This document shows positions 42,754 to 52,326 of a DNA stretch of 64,000 bases, in pieces. Origin of the DNA: Pseudazoarcus pumilus. GTDB taxonomy: Bacteria > Pseudomonadota > Gammaproteobacteria > Burkholderiales > Rhodocyclaceae. Position 1 is the stretch's first letter. Every line of letters begins with the position of its first letter. Both the position numbers and the translations under genes were made by a program. The notes beneath the pieces are model-generated. The model saw only the letters and a program-made list of their open reading frames with translations, had not been told where the DNA came from and searched no databases. The stretch covers positions 2,480,001-2,544,000 of the forward strand of contig NZ_CP025682.1 of NCBI RefSeq assembly GCF_002872475.1, written 5' to 3'.

Positions 42754-43359
42754 ATGCGCCATAGAACCCACCCCTCCCGAGGCTCCCAAATCCGCCGCGA
42801 GATCGCCGCGCTGGCCGCCCGCATGATGGCCGAAGACGGCATCGGCGACTTCGGCTTCGCCAAGCGCAAGGCGGCGCGTCAGCTCGGCGTGTCGGTGACC
42901 GAGGCCTTGCCCAACAACGCCGAGGTCGAAGCCGAACTGCGCGCCTGGCAGGCGCTCTACCAGGACGACGAGCAGGATGAACGCATTCGCGCCATGCGCG
43001 AGGTCGCCGTCGAGGTCATGTCCCTGCTCGAGGAGTTCCGCCCCTATCTCACCGGCGGCGTGCTCGACGGCACGGCCGGACGCTATTCCGAGGTGGACAT
43101 CGAACTGTTTCCGGAAAGCGCCAAGGATGTGGAGATCTTTCTGCTCAACCACGACATCGCCTACGAACATCGAGAACCGCGCCGCGTCACCACGCACACG
43201 CCCGAGGCCATCCTCAGCCTGGACTGGGCCGAGGTGCCGGTGCGGCTGACGCTGCACGAGCGTATCGGCGAGCGCAATCCGCGACGCGGCACGGAACGCG
43301 CCCGCCGCGCGGCGGTCGAGGCACTGCTCGACGAGTCCCCGGAGGAGGAGGAAGAATGA
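42754..43359 (+). CDS. Nucleotidyltransferase-like protein, unknown function
   Basis: The 201-aa protein has an N-terminal helical region ([16 protein letters not shown], then [13 protein letters not shown]). Its middle segment [22 protein letters not shown] resembles the GG/GS-x9-11-D-x-D/E core of minimal nucleotidyltransferases. The C-terminus is a run of Glu. No partner HEPN gene is adjacent. Its stop overlaps the start of the thioredoxin-like gene, so the two are co-translated. The fold assignment is inference from one motif. Confidence 0.7.
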   Translation: MRHRTHPSRGSQIRREIAALAARMMAEDGIGDFGFAKRKAARQLGVSVTEALPNNAEVEAELRAWQALYQDDEQDERIRAMREVAVEVMSLLEEFRPYLTGGVLDGTAGRYSEVDIELFPESAKDVEIFLLNHDIAYEHREPRRVTTHTPEAILSLDWAEVPVRLTLHERIGERNPRRGTERARRAAVEALLDESPEEEEE

Positions 43360-43904
43360 AGTCCGTGCTGCGCACCCTGATCGTACTCGCGGTCGCCGCC
43401 GCGGCCGCCGTGGCGGGTCTGTATGCCGGGCAGGCGCTCAATCGCCCGGCGCAGGCACCCGAGGGGGTCACACCGGACGCCGCGCAGCGCCTGCTCGCCA
43501 CCGCACTGCCCGACGCCGACGGCCGCATGCACACCGTATCCGACTGGAACGGGCGGGTGATCGTCGCCAACTTCTGGGCCACCTGGTGCCCACCGTGCAT
43601 CAAGGAGATTCCGGAGTTTTCCGAAGTCGCGAGGCGCTACCGCGACGCCCCGGTGCAGTTCGTCGGCCTGTCGATCGACTCGGCCGAGAACGTACGCGAC
43701 TTTCGCGAACGCTTCGATGTACCCTATCCGCTGCTGGTCGGCACCAGCAACACTCTGGGGCTGGCGGAAGCCTTCGGCAACAGCGCCCGCGCCCTGCCCT
43801 TCACGGTCATCCTGGGCCGCGACGGCGCGGTCGCCGACGTCACGCTGGGCACGCTCAACGAAGACCAACTGGTCGAGCGCATCGAGGGTCTGCTTCACCC
43901 ATGA
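43356..43904 (+). CDS. Membrane-anchored TlpA/ResA-like thioredoxin
   Basis: This 182-aa protein has an N-terminal membrane anchor (residues 5-27) and a periplasmic thioredoxin fold. The active site is WCPPC (C78, C81) within [18 protein letters not shown], and the cis-Pro loop is ARALPFTVI. It probably reduces disulfides of periplasmic clients, for example in cytochrome c maturation, but no such genes are nearby. It overlaps the preceding gene by 4 bp. A near-perfect 15-bp hairpin (43906-43941) follows its stop. Confidence 0.9.
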   Translation: MKSVLRTLIVLAVAAAAAVAGLYAGQALNRPAQAPEGVTPDAAQRLLATALPDADGRMHTVSDWNGRVIVANFWATWCPPCIKEIPEFSEVARRYRDAPVQFVGLSIDSAENVRDFRERFDVPYPLLVGTSNTLGLAEAFGNSARALPFTVILGRDGAVADVTLGTLNEDQLVERIEGLLHP

Positions 43905-43969
43905 TGCATGCTGCCCGGCGTTTCAACGCTGGACAGCATGCAGCGATTTGCGGCAAACTCGCCCGCATC

Positions 43970-44458
43970 ATGAGTGCAAAACGCAAGAAAGAGACCGAAT
44001 CGCCACCGCCGCCCAAGGGCCGCGTGCTGGCCCTGCACGGCCCCAACCTGAATCTGCTCGGCACGCGCGAGCCGGGTCACTACGGCCTGACCACGCTGTC
44101 CGACATCCATCGGGCGATGGAAGCGCGCGCCCAGGCCGAGGGCGTCGTGCTCGAGACCTTCCAGAGCAATCACGAAGGTCAACTCATCGACCGCGTCCAG
44201 GCCGCGGCCTCCGAGGAGATCGACTTCATCGTCATCAACCCGGCCGGCTACACGCACACCAGCGTCGCCTTGCGCGACGCGCTCGCCGCCGTCGACATCC
44301 CCTACGTGGAGGTTCACCTGTCGAACATCCACGCGCGCGAGCCCTTCCGTCAGCACTCGTATTTCTCCGATCGCGCCGCCGGCGTGATCTGCGGACTCGG
44401 AGCCTACGGCTACCTGGCCGCACTCGAATTCGCGCTGTTGCGCCTCAGAGATCGTTGA
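43970..44458 (+). CDS. aroQ: 3-dehydroquinate dehydratase type II
   Basis: AroQ dehydrates 3-dehydroquinate in the shikimate pathway. The 162-aa product has the active-site segment [17 protein letters not shown] with the catalytic Tyr, [15 protein letters not shown], and [15 protein letters not shown] with the catalytic His. A 15-residue basic N-terminal extension precedes the usual start of the fold. aroQ-accB-accC is a conserved proteobacterial order. Confidence 0.96.
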   Translation: MSAKRKKETESPPPPKGRVLALHGPNLNLLGTREPGHYGLTTLSDIHRAMEARAQAEGVVLETFQSNHEGQLIDRVQAAASEEIDFIVINPAGYTHTSVALRDALAAVDIPYVEVHLSNIHAREPFRQHSYFSDRAAGVICGLGAYGYLAALEFALLRLRDR

Positions 44459-44471
44459 ACCCCCTATCCCC

Positions 44472-44500
44472 GGCCGGCCCGCGCAGTGCGCGGGCCGGCC
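44472..44500 (+). terminator. Strong GC hairpin between aroQ and accB
   Basis: A perfect 13-bp stem GGCCGGCCCGCGC with a three-base loop lies between aroQ and accB. It lacks a U-tract and ends 16 bp before the accB start, so it may be an attenuator or mRNA stabiliser rather than a plain terminator. Confidence 0.5.
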
Positions 44501-44516
44501 CATTCCGGAGACCAGC

Positions 44517-44969
<453 letters not shown>

Positions 44970-44977
44970 GCGCGACC

Positions 44978-46339
44978 ATGTTCGAGAAGATTCTCATTGC
45001 CAACCGGGGGGAGATCGCTCTCCGCATCCTGCGTGCCTGCCGCGAGCTCGGCATCCGTACCGTCGCCGTGCATTCGGAGGCCGACACCGAGGCCAAGTAC
45101 GTCAAGCTCGCCGACGAGTCGGTGTGCATCGGCCCGGCCCCGTCCGCGCTGAGCTATCTGCACATTCCGGCGCTGATATCGGCGGCCGAGGTCACCGATG
45201 CGGAGGCCATCCATCCGGGCTACGGCTTCCTGTCGGAGAACGCCGATTTCGCCGAGCGCGCGGAACAGTCCGGCTTCGTGTTCATCGGTCCGCGCGCCGA
45301 GACCATCCGCCTGATGGGCGACAAGGTGAGCGCCAAGGACACCATGAGAGCCGCCGGCGTGCCCTGCGTGCCGGGCTCCGAAGGTGCGCTGCCGGAAGAT
45401 CCGCAGGAGATCCTGCGCATCGCCCACGACATCGGCTATCCGGTCATCATCAAGGCCGCCGGCGGCGGGGGCGGGCGCGGCATGCGCGTGGTGCACACCG
45501 AGGCGGCCCTGCTGGGCGCCGTGAGCATGACCCAGTCCGAGGCCGGCGCGGCCTTCGGCAACCCCACGGTGTACATGGAGAAGTTCCTCGAGAACCCGCG
45601 CCATGTCGAGATCCAGGTGCTGGCCGACGAGCATGGCAACGCCGTACACCTGGGCGAGCGCGACTGCTCGATGCAGCGGCGTCACCAGAAGGTCATCGAG
45701 GAGGCGCCCGCGCCGGGCATCGAGCGCAAGCACATCGCCAGGATCGGCGAGCGCTGCGCCGACGCCTGCCGGCGCATCGGCTATCGCGGCGCCGGCACCT
45801 TCGAGTTCCTGTACGAGAATGGCGAGTTCTACTTCATCGAAATGAACACGCGCGTGCAGGTCGAGCATCCGGTCACCGAGCAGATCACCGGCATCGACAT
45901 CGTGCAGCAGCAGATCCGCATCGCCGCCGGAGAACGACTGCCCTTCCGCCAGAAGGATATCGAGTTTCGCGGTCACGCCATCGAATGCCGCATCAACGCC
46001 GAGGATCCGTTCCGCTTCACGCCCAGCCCCGGCAAGGTCACCAACTGGCACACGCCGGGCGGCCCCGGCGTGCGTGTCGATTCGCATGTATACGGCGGGT
46101 ACACGATTCCGTCACACTACGATTCGATGATCGGCAAACTGATCACCTTCGGCGACACGCGCGAGCAGGCCATCCGGCGCATGCGCATCGCGCTCTCGGA
46201 GATGGTCGTCGAGGGCATCCGCAGCAATGTCGCGCTGCATCAGGAACTGATGCTCGACGCGCGCTTCGTCGAGGGCGGCACGAGCATCCACTACCTCGAA
46301 CACAAGCTTGCCGAACGCAACGAAGTTAAGAGCGACTAG
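44978..46339 (+). CDS. accC: Biotin carboxylase subunit of acetyl-CoA carboxylase
   Basis: AccC carboxylates biotin on AccB using ATP and bicarbonate. The 453-aa ATP-grasp protein starts [17 protein letters not shown]. It shows the glycine-rich lid [27 protein letters not shown], the [16 protein letters not shown] metal site and [10 protein letters not shown]. It is cotranscribed with accB. Confidence 0.98.
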   Translation: MFEKILIANRGEIALRILRACRELGIRTVAVHSEADTEAKYVKLADESVCIGPAPSALSYLHIPALISAAEVTDAEAIHPGYGFLSENADFAERAEQSGFVFIGPRAETIRLMGDKVSAKDTMRAAGVPCVPGSEGALPEDPQEILRIAHDIGYPVIIKAAGGGGGRGMRVVHTEAALLGAVSMTQSEAGAAFGNPTVYMEKFLENPRHVEIQVLADEHGNAVHLGERDCSMQRRHQKVIEEAPAPGIERKHIARIGERCADACRRIGYRGAGTFEFLYENGEFYFIEMNTRVQVEHPVTEQITGIDIVQQQIRIAAGERLPFRQKDIEFRGHAIECRINAEDPFRFTPSPGKVTNWHTPGGPGVRVDSHVYGGYTIPSHYDSMIGKLITFGDTREQAIRRMRIALSEMVVEGIRSNVALHQELMLDARFVEGGTSIHYLEHKLAERNEVKSD

Positions 46340-46343
46340 AACC

Positions 46344-46377
46344 GCGTGACCGGGCGCCGCAACGCACCCGGTCACGC
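46344..46377 (+). terminator. Hairpin between accC and prmA
   Basis: An 11-bp perfect stem (GCGTGACCGGG and its complement, 12-base loop) lies 5 bp after the accC stop, without a clear U-tract. Confidence 0.5.
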
Positions 46378-46394
46378 ACCCCGGGAGATCGAGG

Positions 46395-47288
46395 ATGTGG
46401 ATTTCGGTCACGCTGCAGGCTGAGGCGAACCAGGCCGAAACCCTGTCCGAGGCCCTGATGGACGCCGGCGCGCTGTCGGTCTCCATCGAGGACGCCGACG
46501 CCGGCACCGCGGCCGAGACGCCGCAGTTCGGCGAGCCCGGCCTGGCGCCGGCCGGGCTGTGGGATCACAGCCGCGTGATCGCGCTGTTCGACGCCGATGC
46601 GGCGCTCGAACGCGCACTGGCCGAGGCAGCCGCGGCGGCCGGCTTCGACACCGTGCCGCCCTTCACCTGCGAGCCCGTCGCCGAGCAGAACTGGGTGCAG
46701 CTGACGCAACGCCAGTTCGAACCGATCCGCATCGACGCGCGTCTGTGGATCGTGCCCTCCTGGCACGAAGCGCCCGATGCGGGCGCGATCAACATCGAAC
46801 TCGATCCCGGCATGGCCTTCGGCACCGGCTCGCACCCGACCACCCGGCTGTGCCTGCAGTGGCTGTGCGACACGGTCACACCGGGCGCACGCGTGCTCGA
46901 CTACGGCTGCGGTTCGGGCATCCTCGGCATCGCCGCGCTGATGCTCGGGGCACGCGACGTGCTCGGCGTCGACATCGACGACAAGGCGCTTGCAGCCGCG
47001 CAGGACAACGCCGCGCGCAACGGCGTGACGATGCGCGTGCAGCACTCGGGCGAGACGCTCGAGGAACGCTTCGACATCGTCGTCGCCAACATCCTGACCA
47101 ATCCGCTGTGCGTGCTCGCACCACTGCTCGCCGCACGTGTCGCGCCGGGCGGGCGCATCGCGCTCTCGGGCGTACTCGGCGAACAAGCCGACGCGGTGAT
47201 CGCCGCCTACGCGCCATGGATCACGCTTGAGGTCGGCGCCACGCACGAGGGCTGGGCGCGCCTCGAAGGCCGACGGGAGGCGGCATGA
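46395..47288 (+). CDS. prmA: Ribosomal protein L11 methyltransferase
   Basis: PrmA trimethylates ribosomal protein L11. The 297-aa product has the N-terminal L11-binding domain starting MWISVTLQAEANQAETLSEAL. The linker is NWVQLTQRQFEPI, and the SAM domain has GMAFGTGSHPTTRLCL and LDYGCGSGILGIAAL. accBC-prmA is a conserved neighbourhood. Its TGA overlaps the next ATG. Confidence 0.97.
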   Translation: MWISVTLQAEANQAETLSEALMDAGALSVSIEDADAGTAAETPQFGEPGLAPAGLWDHSRVIALFDADAALERALAEAAAAAGFDTVPPFTCEPVAEQNWVQLTQRQFEPIRIDARLWIVPSWHEAPDAGAINIELDPGMAFGTGSHPTTRLCLQWLCDTVTPGARVLDYGCGSGILGIAALMLGARDVLGVDIDDKALAAAQDNAARNGVTMRVQHSGETLEERFDIVVANILTNPLCVLAPLLAARVAPGGRIALSGVLGEQADAVIAAYAPWITLEVGATHEGWARLEGRREAA

Positions 47289-48334
47289 GCATCGCGCGCT
47301 GCCCGGCCTGCCTGACCGCCTTCCGGGTCGGCGAGGACGTGCTCGCGCAACGCGGTGGGCGCGTGCGCTGCGGTCACTGCTATCGGCCGTTCAACGCGCT
47401 CGAACACCTCGTGGCGGAGCAGCCGGAGGAAGCCTCACCCGCGCGCGCCACGGACGCGGGTCTCGACTTCGAGATCCCGGAGCGTTTCGGCCCGCCGCGC
47501 AGCACGACCGCGCCCGCAGCGGAGCCGATGGCCAGCACAATGGTCGCCAGGACCGGTGCGCAGGACGAGATCGACGAGCCGACTCCCGATGACGCACCAC
47601 AGGAGGCGCCTGCGCCAATCTGGAAAGCGCTGACGCCCGCCCGTGCCGAGGCGCACGGGCGCAATGCATTCGCCGCCAGCGGCTTCACTCGTCGCGTCGA
47701 GGAAGACGACCGGGTGGAACCCTCGCTGGACGGCGAGCCCGACCTGCCCCCGCCGGCCACCGCCAGCATCGCCGCCGTCGACGCCAGCATGGATACGGAC
47801 GACCACGATCCGATCGAGCGCTGGCGCGAACGAGCCTACGGGCCGGAACCACAACCGCGGCGATGGGCCTGGGCGCTGGGGGTCGGAATGCTGCTGGGCA
47901 CGCTGGTGGCCCAGGCGAGCTTCATCTACCGCGAGCCGATCACGCGCGAATGGCCGCGACTGCGGCCGGTCTACCTGCAGGTGTGCGAGCGTCTGGGCTG
48001 CGAGATGCCGCTGCCGCGCGTGCTCGAGCGCCTCGACGTGGCCGCCACGCGGCTCGATCCGGTGCCGGGCAGCGATCGCCGCTTCGTGCTCGTCGCGGAG
48101 ATCGCCAACCTCGCCAATCATCCGCAGCAGCTGCCGCACCTGGAACTGTCGCTGCAGGATCGCGACGACCATGCCGTGGCACGCCGCGCCTTCGCCCCCG
48201 AAGAATGGCTGCCGGCCGACGCCGACCCCGCCGCAGGCATCGCCGCCGGATCGCGCCTGAACGTGGCCCTGCCGTTCGAGACGGCCGAGCAGGCACGCCC
48301 GGCCGGCTTTCGCGTGAACCTGTTCTATCCGTAA
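47285..48334 (+). CDS. Zinc-ribbon and DUF3426 membrane protein
   Basis: The 349-aa protein begins with an MJ0042-type zinc ribbon: CPACLTAF, then CGHCYRPF (two CxxC pairs, residues 6-39). A long acidic/Pro-rich disordered stretch follows. One membrane helix (about residues 196-213, WALGVGMLLGTLVAQAS) leads to a DUF3426 domain. DUF3426 proteins are widespread next to prmA in betaproteobacteria, and their function is not known. The domain order suggests a cytosolic sensor ribbon joined to a periplasmic domain, which is inference. Confidence 0.88.
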   Translation: MSIARCPACLTAFRVGEDVLAQRGGRVRCGHCYRPFNALEHLVAEQPEEASPARATDAGLDFEIPERFGPPRSTTAPAAEPMASTMVARTGAQDEIDEPTPDDAPQEAPAPIWKALTPARAEAHGRNAFAASGFTRRVEEDDRVEPSLDGEPDLPPPATASIAAVDASMDTDDHDPIERWRERAYGPEPQPRRWAWALGVGMLLGTLVAQASFIYREPITREWPRLRPVYLQVCERLGCEMPLPRVLERLDVAATRLDPVPGSDRRFVLVAEIANLANHPQQLPHLELSLQDRDDHAVARRAFAPEEWLPADADPAAGIAAGSRLNVALPFETAEQARPAGFRVNLFYP

Positions 48335-48341
48335 CTTCGGA

Positions 48342-48800
48342 TCAGCGGCTCACCCGCGTCGTGCGCCCGTCACGCACTACGCGCACGCGCTCACCGGGCG
48401 AAAAGCCCTCGCCCTCGTCTTCCTGCACGACCGCCAGGAGCTGACCGTTGTCGAGCTTGACCGTCACCTCGACGCCGCGCTTGCGCGTGGCGCTCTCCTC
48501 CACGGCCGAGCCGGCCACGCCACCGGCGACCGCGCCGAGCACGGTCGCGATGGTGCGTCCGCTGCCGCCGCCGATGGTGCTGCCCGCGACCCCGCCGACG
48601 GCCGCACCGGCGATCGTGCCGACCGGCGTCTTGGTGCCCTCGAGCTGGACCTGGCGCACGCTCTCGACCGTGCCGTAGTCGACCGTCATCGCACGCCGCG
48701 CCTCGGCGCGCTCGTAGGTGCCGCCGCCCAGGCCACCGGCACAGCCGGCCAGCAGGGCCACGGCACACATCACCACCATCATCCGCATCCTGTCACTCAT
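48342..48800 (-). CDS. Glycine-zipper outer-membrane lipoprotein (SlyB/Lpp-17 kDa type)
   Basis: The 152-aa product has a signal peptide with lipobox LAGC (near residues 18-21) and then a glycine-zipper 2TM domain (VGTIAGAAVGGVAGSTIGGGSG and VLGAVAGGVAGSAVEE). A C-terminal beta domain follows (VTVKLDNGQLLAVVQ). Relatives such as SlyB and 17-kDa antigens sit in the outer membrane. The ATG at 48800 has GAGGAG 10 bp upstream and overlaps the kinase stop as TGATG; earlier GTG codons are less well placed. Confidence 0.88.
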   Translation of the reverse strand: MSDRMRMMVVMCAVALLAGCAGGLGGGTYERAEARRAMTVDYGTVESVRQVQLEGTKTPVGTIAGAAVGGVAGSTIGGGSGRTIATVLGAVAGGVAGSAVEESATRKRGVEVTVKLDNGQLLAVVQEDEGEGFSPGERVRVVRDGRTTRVSR

Positions 48801-49735
48801 CACCACAACTCCTCACCGAAGGATTCCCTGAACACGCGCGCGATGTCCTCGCGCGTCGGGCGGTGATTCTGCCCGCCGCGATGCGCGATCTTGAGCGCAC
48901 CCATTACCGAGGCTAGCCGGCCGCTGCGCTCCCAGTCGTAATCGTTTGCAAGCCCGAAGAGCAGCCCGGCACGGTAGGCGTCGCCGCATCCGGTGGGGTC
49001 GGCCACGCGTTCGGCCGCCACGCACGGAATCTCGATGCAGCGCCCACCGGTGTGGATGTGCGAACCCTCGCCGCCACGCGTGACGACGAGTGCCTCGAGC
49101 TCACCGGCGATCGCCTCGAGACTCAGGCCGGTGCGCTCGCACAGCATGCGCGCCTCGTAGTCGTTGACGGCACACCAGGTCGCGAGGTTCAGGAATCGGC
49201 GCAATTCCTCCCCGTCGAACATCGGCAGGCCCTGACCCGGATCGAACACGAAGGGGATGCCGGCGGCGGCGAACTGTTCGGCGTGCTGCATCATGCCCTC
49301 GCGCCCGTCGGGTGCGACGATGCCCAGACGCACGCCGGCCGCGTCGGCGATGCGGTTCTCGTGCGCGTGGTTCATCGCGCCCGGATGGAAGGCCGTGATC
49401 TGGTTGTCATCGATGTCGGTGGTGATGAAGGCCTGCGCGGTGAAGCTGCCGGCAACCGGGCGCACGTGATCGCGCGCCAGCCCGAGTTCGTCCAGCCGCG
49501 CGAGATAGGGGCCGGCGTCGTCGCCGACGGTGGCCATGATGCTCGCATCGCCGCCCAGCAGGCTGAGGTTGTAGGCGATGTTGCCGGCGCAGCCGCCGAA
49601 CTCGCGCCGCATGTCGGGCACCAGAAAGGCGACGTTCAGGATATGGATCTGCTCGGGCAGGATGTGATTGCGAAAGCGGTCGTGGAACACCATGATGGTG
49701 TCGTAGGCGACCGAGCCACATACCAGAATCGTCAT
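48800..49735 (-). CDS. PfkB-family carbohydrate (adenosine-like) kinase
   Basis: This 311-aa ribokinase-superfamily enzyme has the N-terminal substrate segment GGCAGNIAYNLSLLGG and the C-terminal signature DPTGCGDAYRAGLLFG with the catalytic Asp. The pattern MTILVCGSVAYDTIMVF is like bacterial adenosine kinase/ribokinase-type members often annotated as sugar kinases. The exact substrate is not decided. ATG 49735 has GAGGAG upstream, and a perfect TATAAT lies 26 bp before it. Confidence 0.9.
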   Translation of the reverse strand: MTILVCGSVAYDTIMVFHDRFRNHILPEQIHILNVAFLVPDMRREFGGCAGNIAYNLSLLGGDASIMATVGDDAGPYLARLDELGLARDHVRPVAGSFTAQAFITTDIDDNQITAFHPGAMNHAHENRIADAAGVRLGIVAPDGREGMMQHAEQFAAAGIPFVFDPGQGLPMFDGEELRRFLNLATWCAVNDYEARMLCERTGLSLEAIAGELEALVVTRGGEGSHIHTGGRCIEIPCVAAERVADPTGCGDAYRAGLLFGLANDYDWERSGRLASVMGALKIAHRGGQNHRPTREDIARVFRESFGEELW

Positions 49736-49760
49736 GCAGGTCTCCTCGGACAAAGCACCG

Positions 49761-49766
49761 ATTATA
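49761..49766 (-). promoter_or_regulatory. -10 box of the kinase-lipoprotein pair
   Basis: A perfect TATAAT on the minus strand is 26 bp upstream of the kinase ATG, in the gap divergent from olsB. The -35 is not evident. Confidence 0.5.
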
Positions 49767-49871
49767 GGCGCGCGGGCATCGCCGCCGCCTTCATCGCGGC
49801 GTAACCGTGGCGTCACCGGCGTGCAATGCAGCGTCCCGACAATGGCGGCAGCCAACAGGAGGACGACCACC

Positions 49872-50630
49872 ATGCTGCTGACCGAACCACGCGCCTTCCT
49901 GCGCCAGCCGCGCAGCCTTCACGTGACGCTGGCCTCGTGCCAGAGCGAGGTACTCGAGGCGCAGAAGCTGCGCTACCGCGTATTCCACGACGAAATGGGC
50001 GCACGCCTGCCCGGCCGCACGCCCGGCGTCGATCGCGACATTTTCGATCCGCACTGCGAACATCTGCTGGTGCGCGACGAGGCGCGCGGTCGCATCGTCG
50101 GCACCTATCGCATCCTCGCCCCCGAGGCCGCGCGACGCGTCGGCGGCTATTACGCCGAGAGCGAATTCGACCTGACCCGTCTGCAGCACCTGCGCAGCCG
50201 CATCGTCGAGATCGGACGCGCATGCATCGACGCCGACTACCGCACCGGCGCGGTGATCTCGCTGCTGTGGTCGGGGCTTGCACGCTACATGACCGAGCAC
50301 GGGCACGACTATCTGATGGGCTGCGCCTCGATCGGCATGGGCGACGGCGGTCACGCCGCGGCCAGCCTGTACAATCGGCTGCACGAGGCGCACGCGGCGC
50401 CGCTCGAATATCATGTCTTCCCGCGCCACGCGCTGCCGCTCCAGCGTCTGCGCGGCGACCTGGACGTGCCCACGCCGCCGCTGCTCAAGGGGTATCTGCG
50501 CGCGGGCGCGTGGATCTGTGGGGAGCCCGCATGGGATCCGGACTTCAACACCGCCGACCTTCCGATCCTGCTGCCGATGAGCCGGCTGCGGGAGCGCTAC
50601 GCCCGCCACTACCTGGGCCGTCCCGACTGA
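49872..50630 (+). CDS. olsB: L-ornithine N-alpha-acyltransferase (OlsB)
   Basis: OlsB N-acylates ornithine with a 3-hydroxy acyl-ACP, the first step of ornithine lipid synthesis. These are phosphorus-free membrane lipids. The 252-aa GNAT/hemolysin-like product contains LRYRVFHDEMGARLPGR, FDPHCEHLLVRDE, VGTYRIL, EIGRACIDADYRTGAVI and LMGCASI, which are typical. It is directly followed by and overlaps a PlsC-type acyltransferase, the classical olsBA pair. AGGAGG precedes ATG 49872. Confidence 0.9.
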   Translation: MLLTEPRAFLRQPRSLHVTLASCQSEVLEAQKLRYRVFHDEMGARLPGRTPGVDRDIFDPHCEHLLVRDEARGRIVGTYRILAPEAARRVGGYYAESEFDLTRLQHLRSRIVEIGRACIDADYRTGAVISLLWSGLARYMTEHGHDYLMGCASIGMGDGGHAAASLYNRLHEAHAAPLEYHVFPRHALPLQRLRGDLDVPTPPLLKGYLRAGAWICGEPAWDPDFNTADLPILLPMSRLRERYARHYLGRPD

Positions 50631-51391
50631 CACCGGCCGGCGCGGCCACACGACTCGCGCGCCGCGTCCGTCTCGTACTCCACCTGCTGGGTGGCCTGGC
50701 GATCGTGCTGACGCTGTTCCCGTTCGCCGGCCTGGCGCGCCGGCGCGCACTGCGCCAGCGCTGGTCGGCACGTCTGCTGGCGATCGTCGGCATCGAGTTG
50801 CGCGTGAGCGGTGAACCGCTCGAATCGGGCGCGCTGCTGGTCGCCAACCACGTCTCCTGGCTCGACATCTTCGTCATCAACGCGCTCACCCCGGCGGCCT
50901 TCGTATCCAAGGCCGAGGTGCGCTCATGGCCGGCCATCGGCTGGCTCGCCGCGAAGAACGACACGCTGTTCCTGCATCGCGGCAGTCGCGGCCACGCACG
51001 CATCGTCAGCCGTGAAATCGGCGCGGTGCTCGCCACCGGCCAGGTCGTCGCGCTGTTTCCCGAAGGCACGACCACCGATGGCAGCCACGTGCTGCACTTT
51101 CATGGCGCGCTGCTGCAGCCCGCGCTTGACGCGCGCGCGCCGATTCAGGCGGTGGCGCTGCGCTATCGCGACGCGCATGGCCACTTCACGCGGGCACCCG
51201 CCTACTGGGGCGACATGACGCTGATGCAATGCATCGCCAACATCGTCGCCGCGCCCGCCATCGTCGCTGAAGTCATCCTGCTGCCGCCCGTGCGTGGCGA
51301 GGCCGATGTCGATCGCCGCGCACTCGCCGCGGCACTGCGCGAGCGCATCGTCTCGCAGGTCACCCTGAAAGCGGACGCCGAATCCGCGTAG
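50627..51391 (+). CDS. olsA: Lyso-ornithine lipid O-acyltransferase (OlsA, PlsC family)
   Basis: OlsA adds the second fatty acid to lyso-ornithine lipid. The product is about 254 aa with an N-terminal membrane segment (VLHLLGGLAIVLTLFPFAGL). The PlsC motifs are NHVSWLD (HX4D), FLHRGSRGHA and FPEGTTT. The start is uncertain. No ATG, GTG or TTG lies near the expected N-terminus, and CTG at 50627 overlaps the olsB TGA as CTGA. An ATG at 50531 with GGGGAG upstream would add 32 residues read out of frame through olsB. The TAG stop is also the first bases of a REP-like repeat. Confidence 0.85.
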   Translation: MTPAGAATRLARRVRLVLHLLGGLAIVLTLFPFAGLARRRALRQRWSARLLAIVGIELRVSGEPLESGALLVANHVSWLDIFVINALTPAAFVSKAEVRSWPAIGWLAAKNDTLFLHRGSRGHARIVSREIGAVLATGQVVALFPEGTTTDGSHVLHFHGALLQPALDARAPIQAVALRYRDAHGHFTRAPAYWGDMTLMQCIANIVAAPAIVAEVILLPPVRGEADVDRRALAAALRERIVSQVTLKADAESA

Positions 51392-51525
51392 GTCGTGGCG
51401 AGCGAAGCGAGTGCGACATCATCGGGCGAGCATGACGCAAGCCGGGGTGTTGCAATTCGCCTTCGGCTCATCGGCAACCTACAGCTCACGCCTCATCCGG
51501 CGATCCACCGCGAACGGAGTACCTA
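51389..51525. repeat. REP-like palindromic repeats between olsA and apaH
   Basis: Starting with the olsA stop, TAGGTCGTGGCGAGCG and AAGCGAGTGCGACATC form a palindromic unit. In the opposite orientation TAGGTTGCCGATGAGCC, GAAGGCGAATTGCAAC (about 51478-51446) forms another. A third head, TAGGTACTCCGTTCGC, starts at the apaH stop (51525). The whole gap between the convergent genes consists of such units, and no gene is seen in it. Confidence 0.75.
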
Positions 51526-52326
51526 CAGCTGACCGTCTTCCTGAAAGGCCACACCGTCGTCGAGCCGCAGCGCGGTGAGCTTGCCGCCCCACACGCAGCC
51601 CGAATCGAGCGCGATCAGACCCGGCTCGCAATGAAAACCGAGCGCCGACCAGTGCCCGCACACGACCGTGTGACCGCGCCAGGCCGGCTTGGGTACGCGA
51701 AACCATGGCACGGTGCCGGACGGCGCGCGTGCCGGCGGGCCCTTGGCCGACAGCGCCAGGCGCCCGTCAGGAGTGCAGCAACGCATGCGCGTCATGACGT
51801 TGACGATGAAGCGCAGCCGATCCCAGCCCTTGAGTCCGTCGTCCCATTTCACCGGCTTGTCGCCGTACAGATGCTTGAGAAAGTCATGGCGCCGCTCGCC
51901 GCGCAAGGCCGTCTCGACCTCGCGTCCGAGAGCGGCCGCCTTGGCCACATCCCACTGCGGCACCAGGCCGGCATGCACCAGGATGCGACCGTCGGCCACA
52001 TGCACCATCGGCCGGTGGGTGAGCCAGTCGAGAAGCTCGTCGCGATCATCGGCCGCGAGCAGGCCACCGAGGGTGTCGTCGCGCGTGCGCGGCGCGGCGC
52101 GCGCGGCCACCATCAGCAGATACAGGTCATGGTTGCCGAGCACGGTCACCGCCGCCTCGCCGAAGCCGCGCACCAGACGGATCACCTCGGCCGAATGCGG
52201 CCCGCGGTTGACCAGATCGCCCGCGATCCACAGCCGGTCGACGGCCGGATCGAAGCGGATGCGTTCGAGCAGCCGGGAAAACGGCGTGTAGCAGCCCTGG
52301 ATGTCGCCGATCGCGTAGGTAGCCAT
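51523..52326 (-). CDS. apaH: Bis(5'-nucleosyl)-tetraphosphatase, symmetrical
   Basis: ApaH splits Ap4A into two ADP, controls alarmone levels and can remove Np4 caps from RNA. The 267-aa calcineurin-like phosphatase has metal motifs GDIQGCY, AGDLVNRGP, LGNHDLY and ILVHAGL near the N-terminal half, and CGHWSALG later. The start ATG overlaps the stop of the upstream epimerase gene by one base (TGATG). Confidence 0.96.
   Translation of the reverse strand: MATYAIGDIQGCYTPFSRLLERIRFDPAVDRLWIAGDLVNRGPHSAEVIRLVRGFGEAAVTVLGNHDLYLLMVAARAAPRTRDDTLGGLLAADDRDELLDWLTHRPMVHVADGRILVHAGLVPQWDVAKAAALGREVETALRGERRHDFLKHLYGDKPVKWDDGLKGWDRLRFIVNVMTRMRCCTPDGRLALSAKGPPARAPSGTVPWFRVPKPAWRGHTVVCGHWSALGFHCEPGLIALDSGCVWGGKLTALRLDDGVAFQEDGQL

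Noticed and set aside
42754-43904. Toxin-antitoxin reading of the nucleotidyltransferase-like gene and its neighbour
   Set aside because: The partner is a clear periplasmic thioredoxin, and no HEPN or small antitoxin gene is adjacent.
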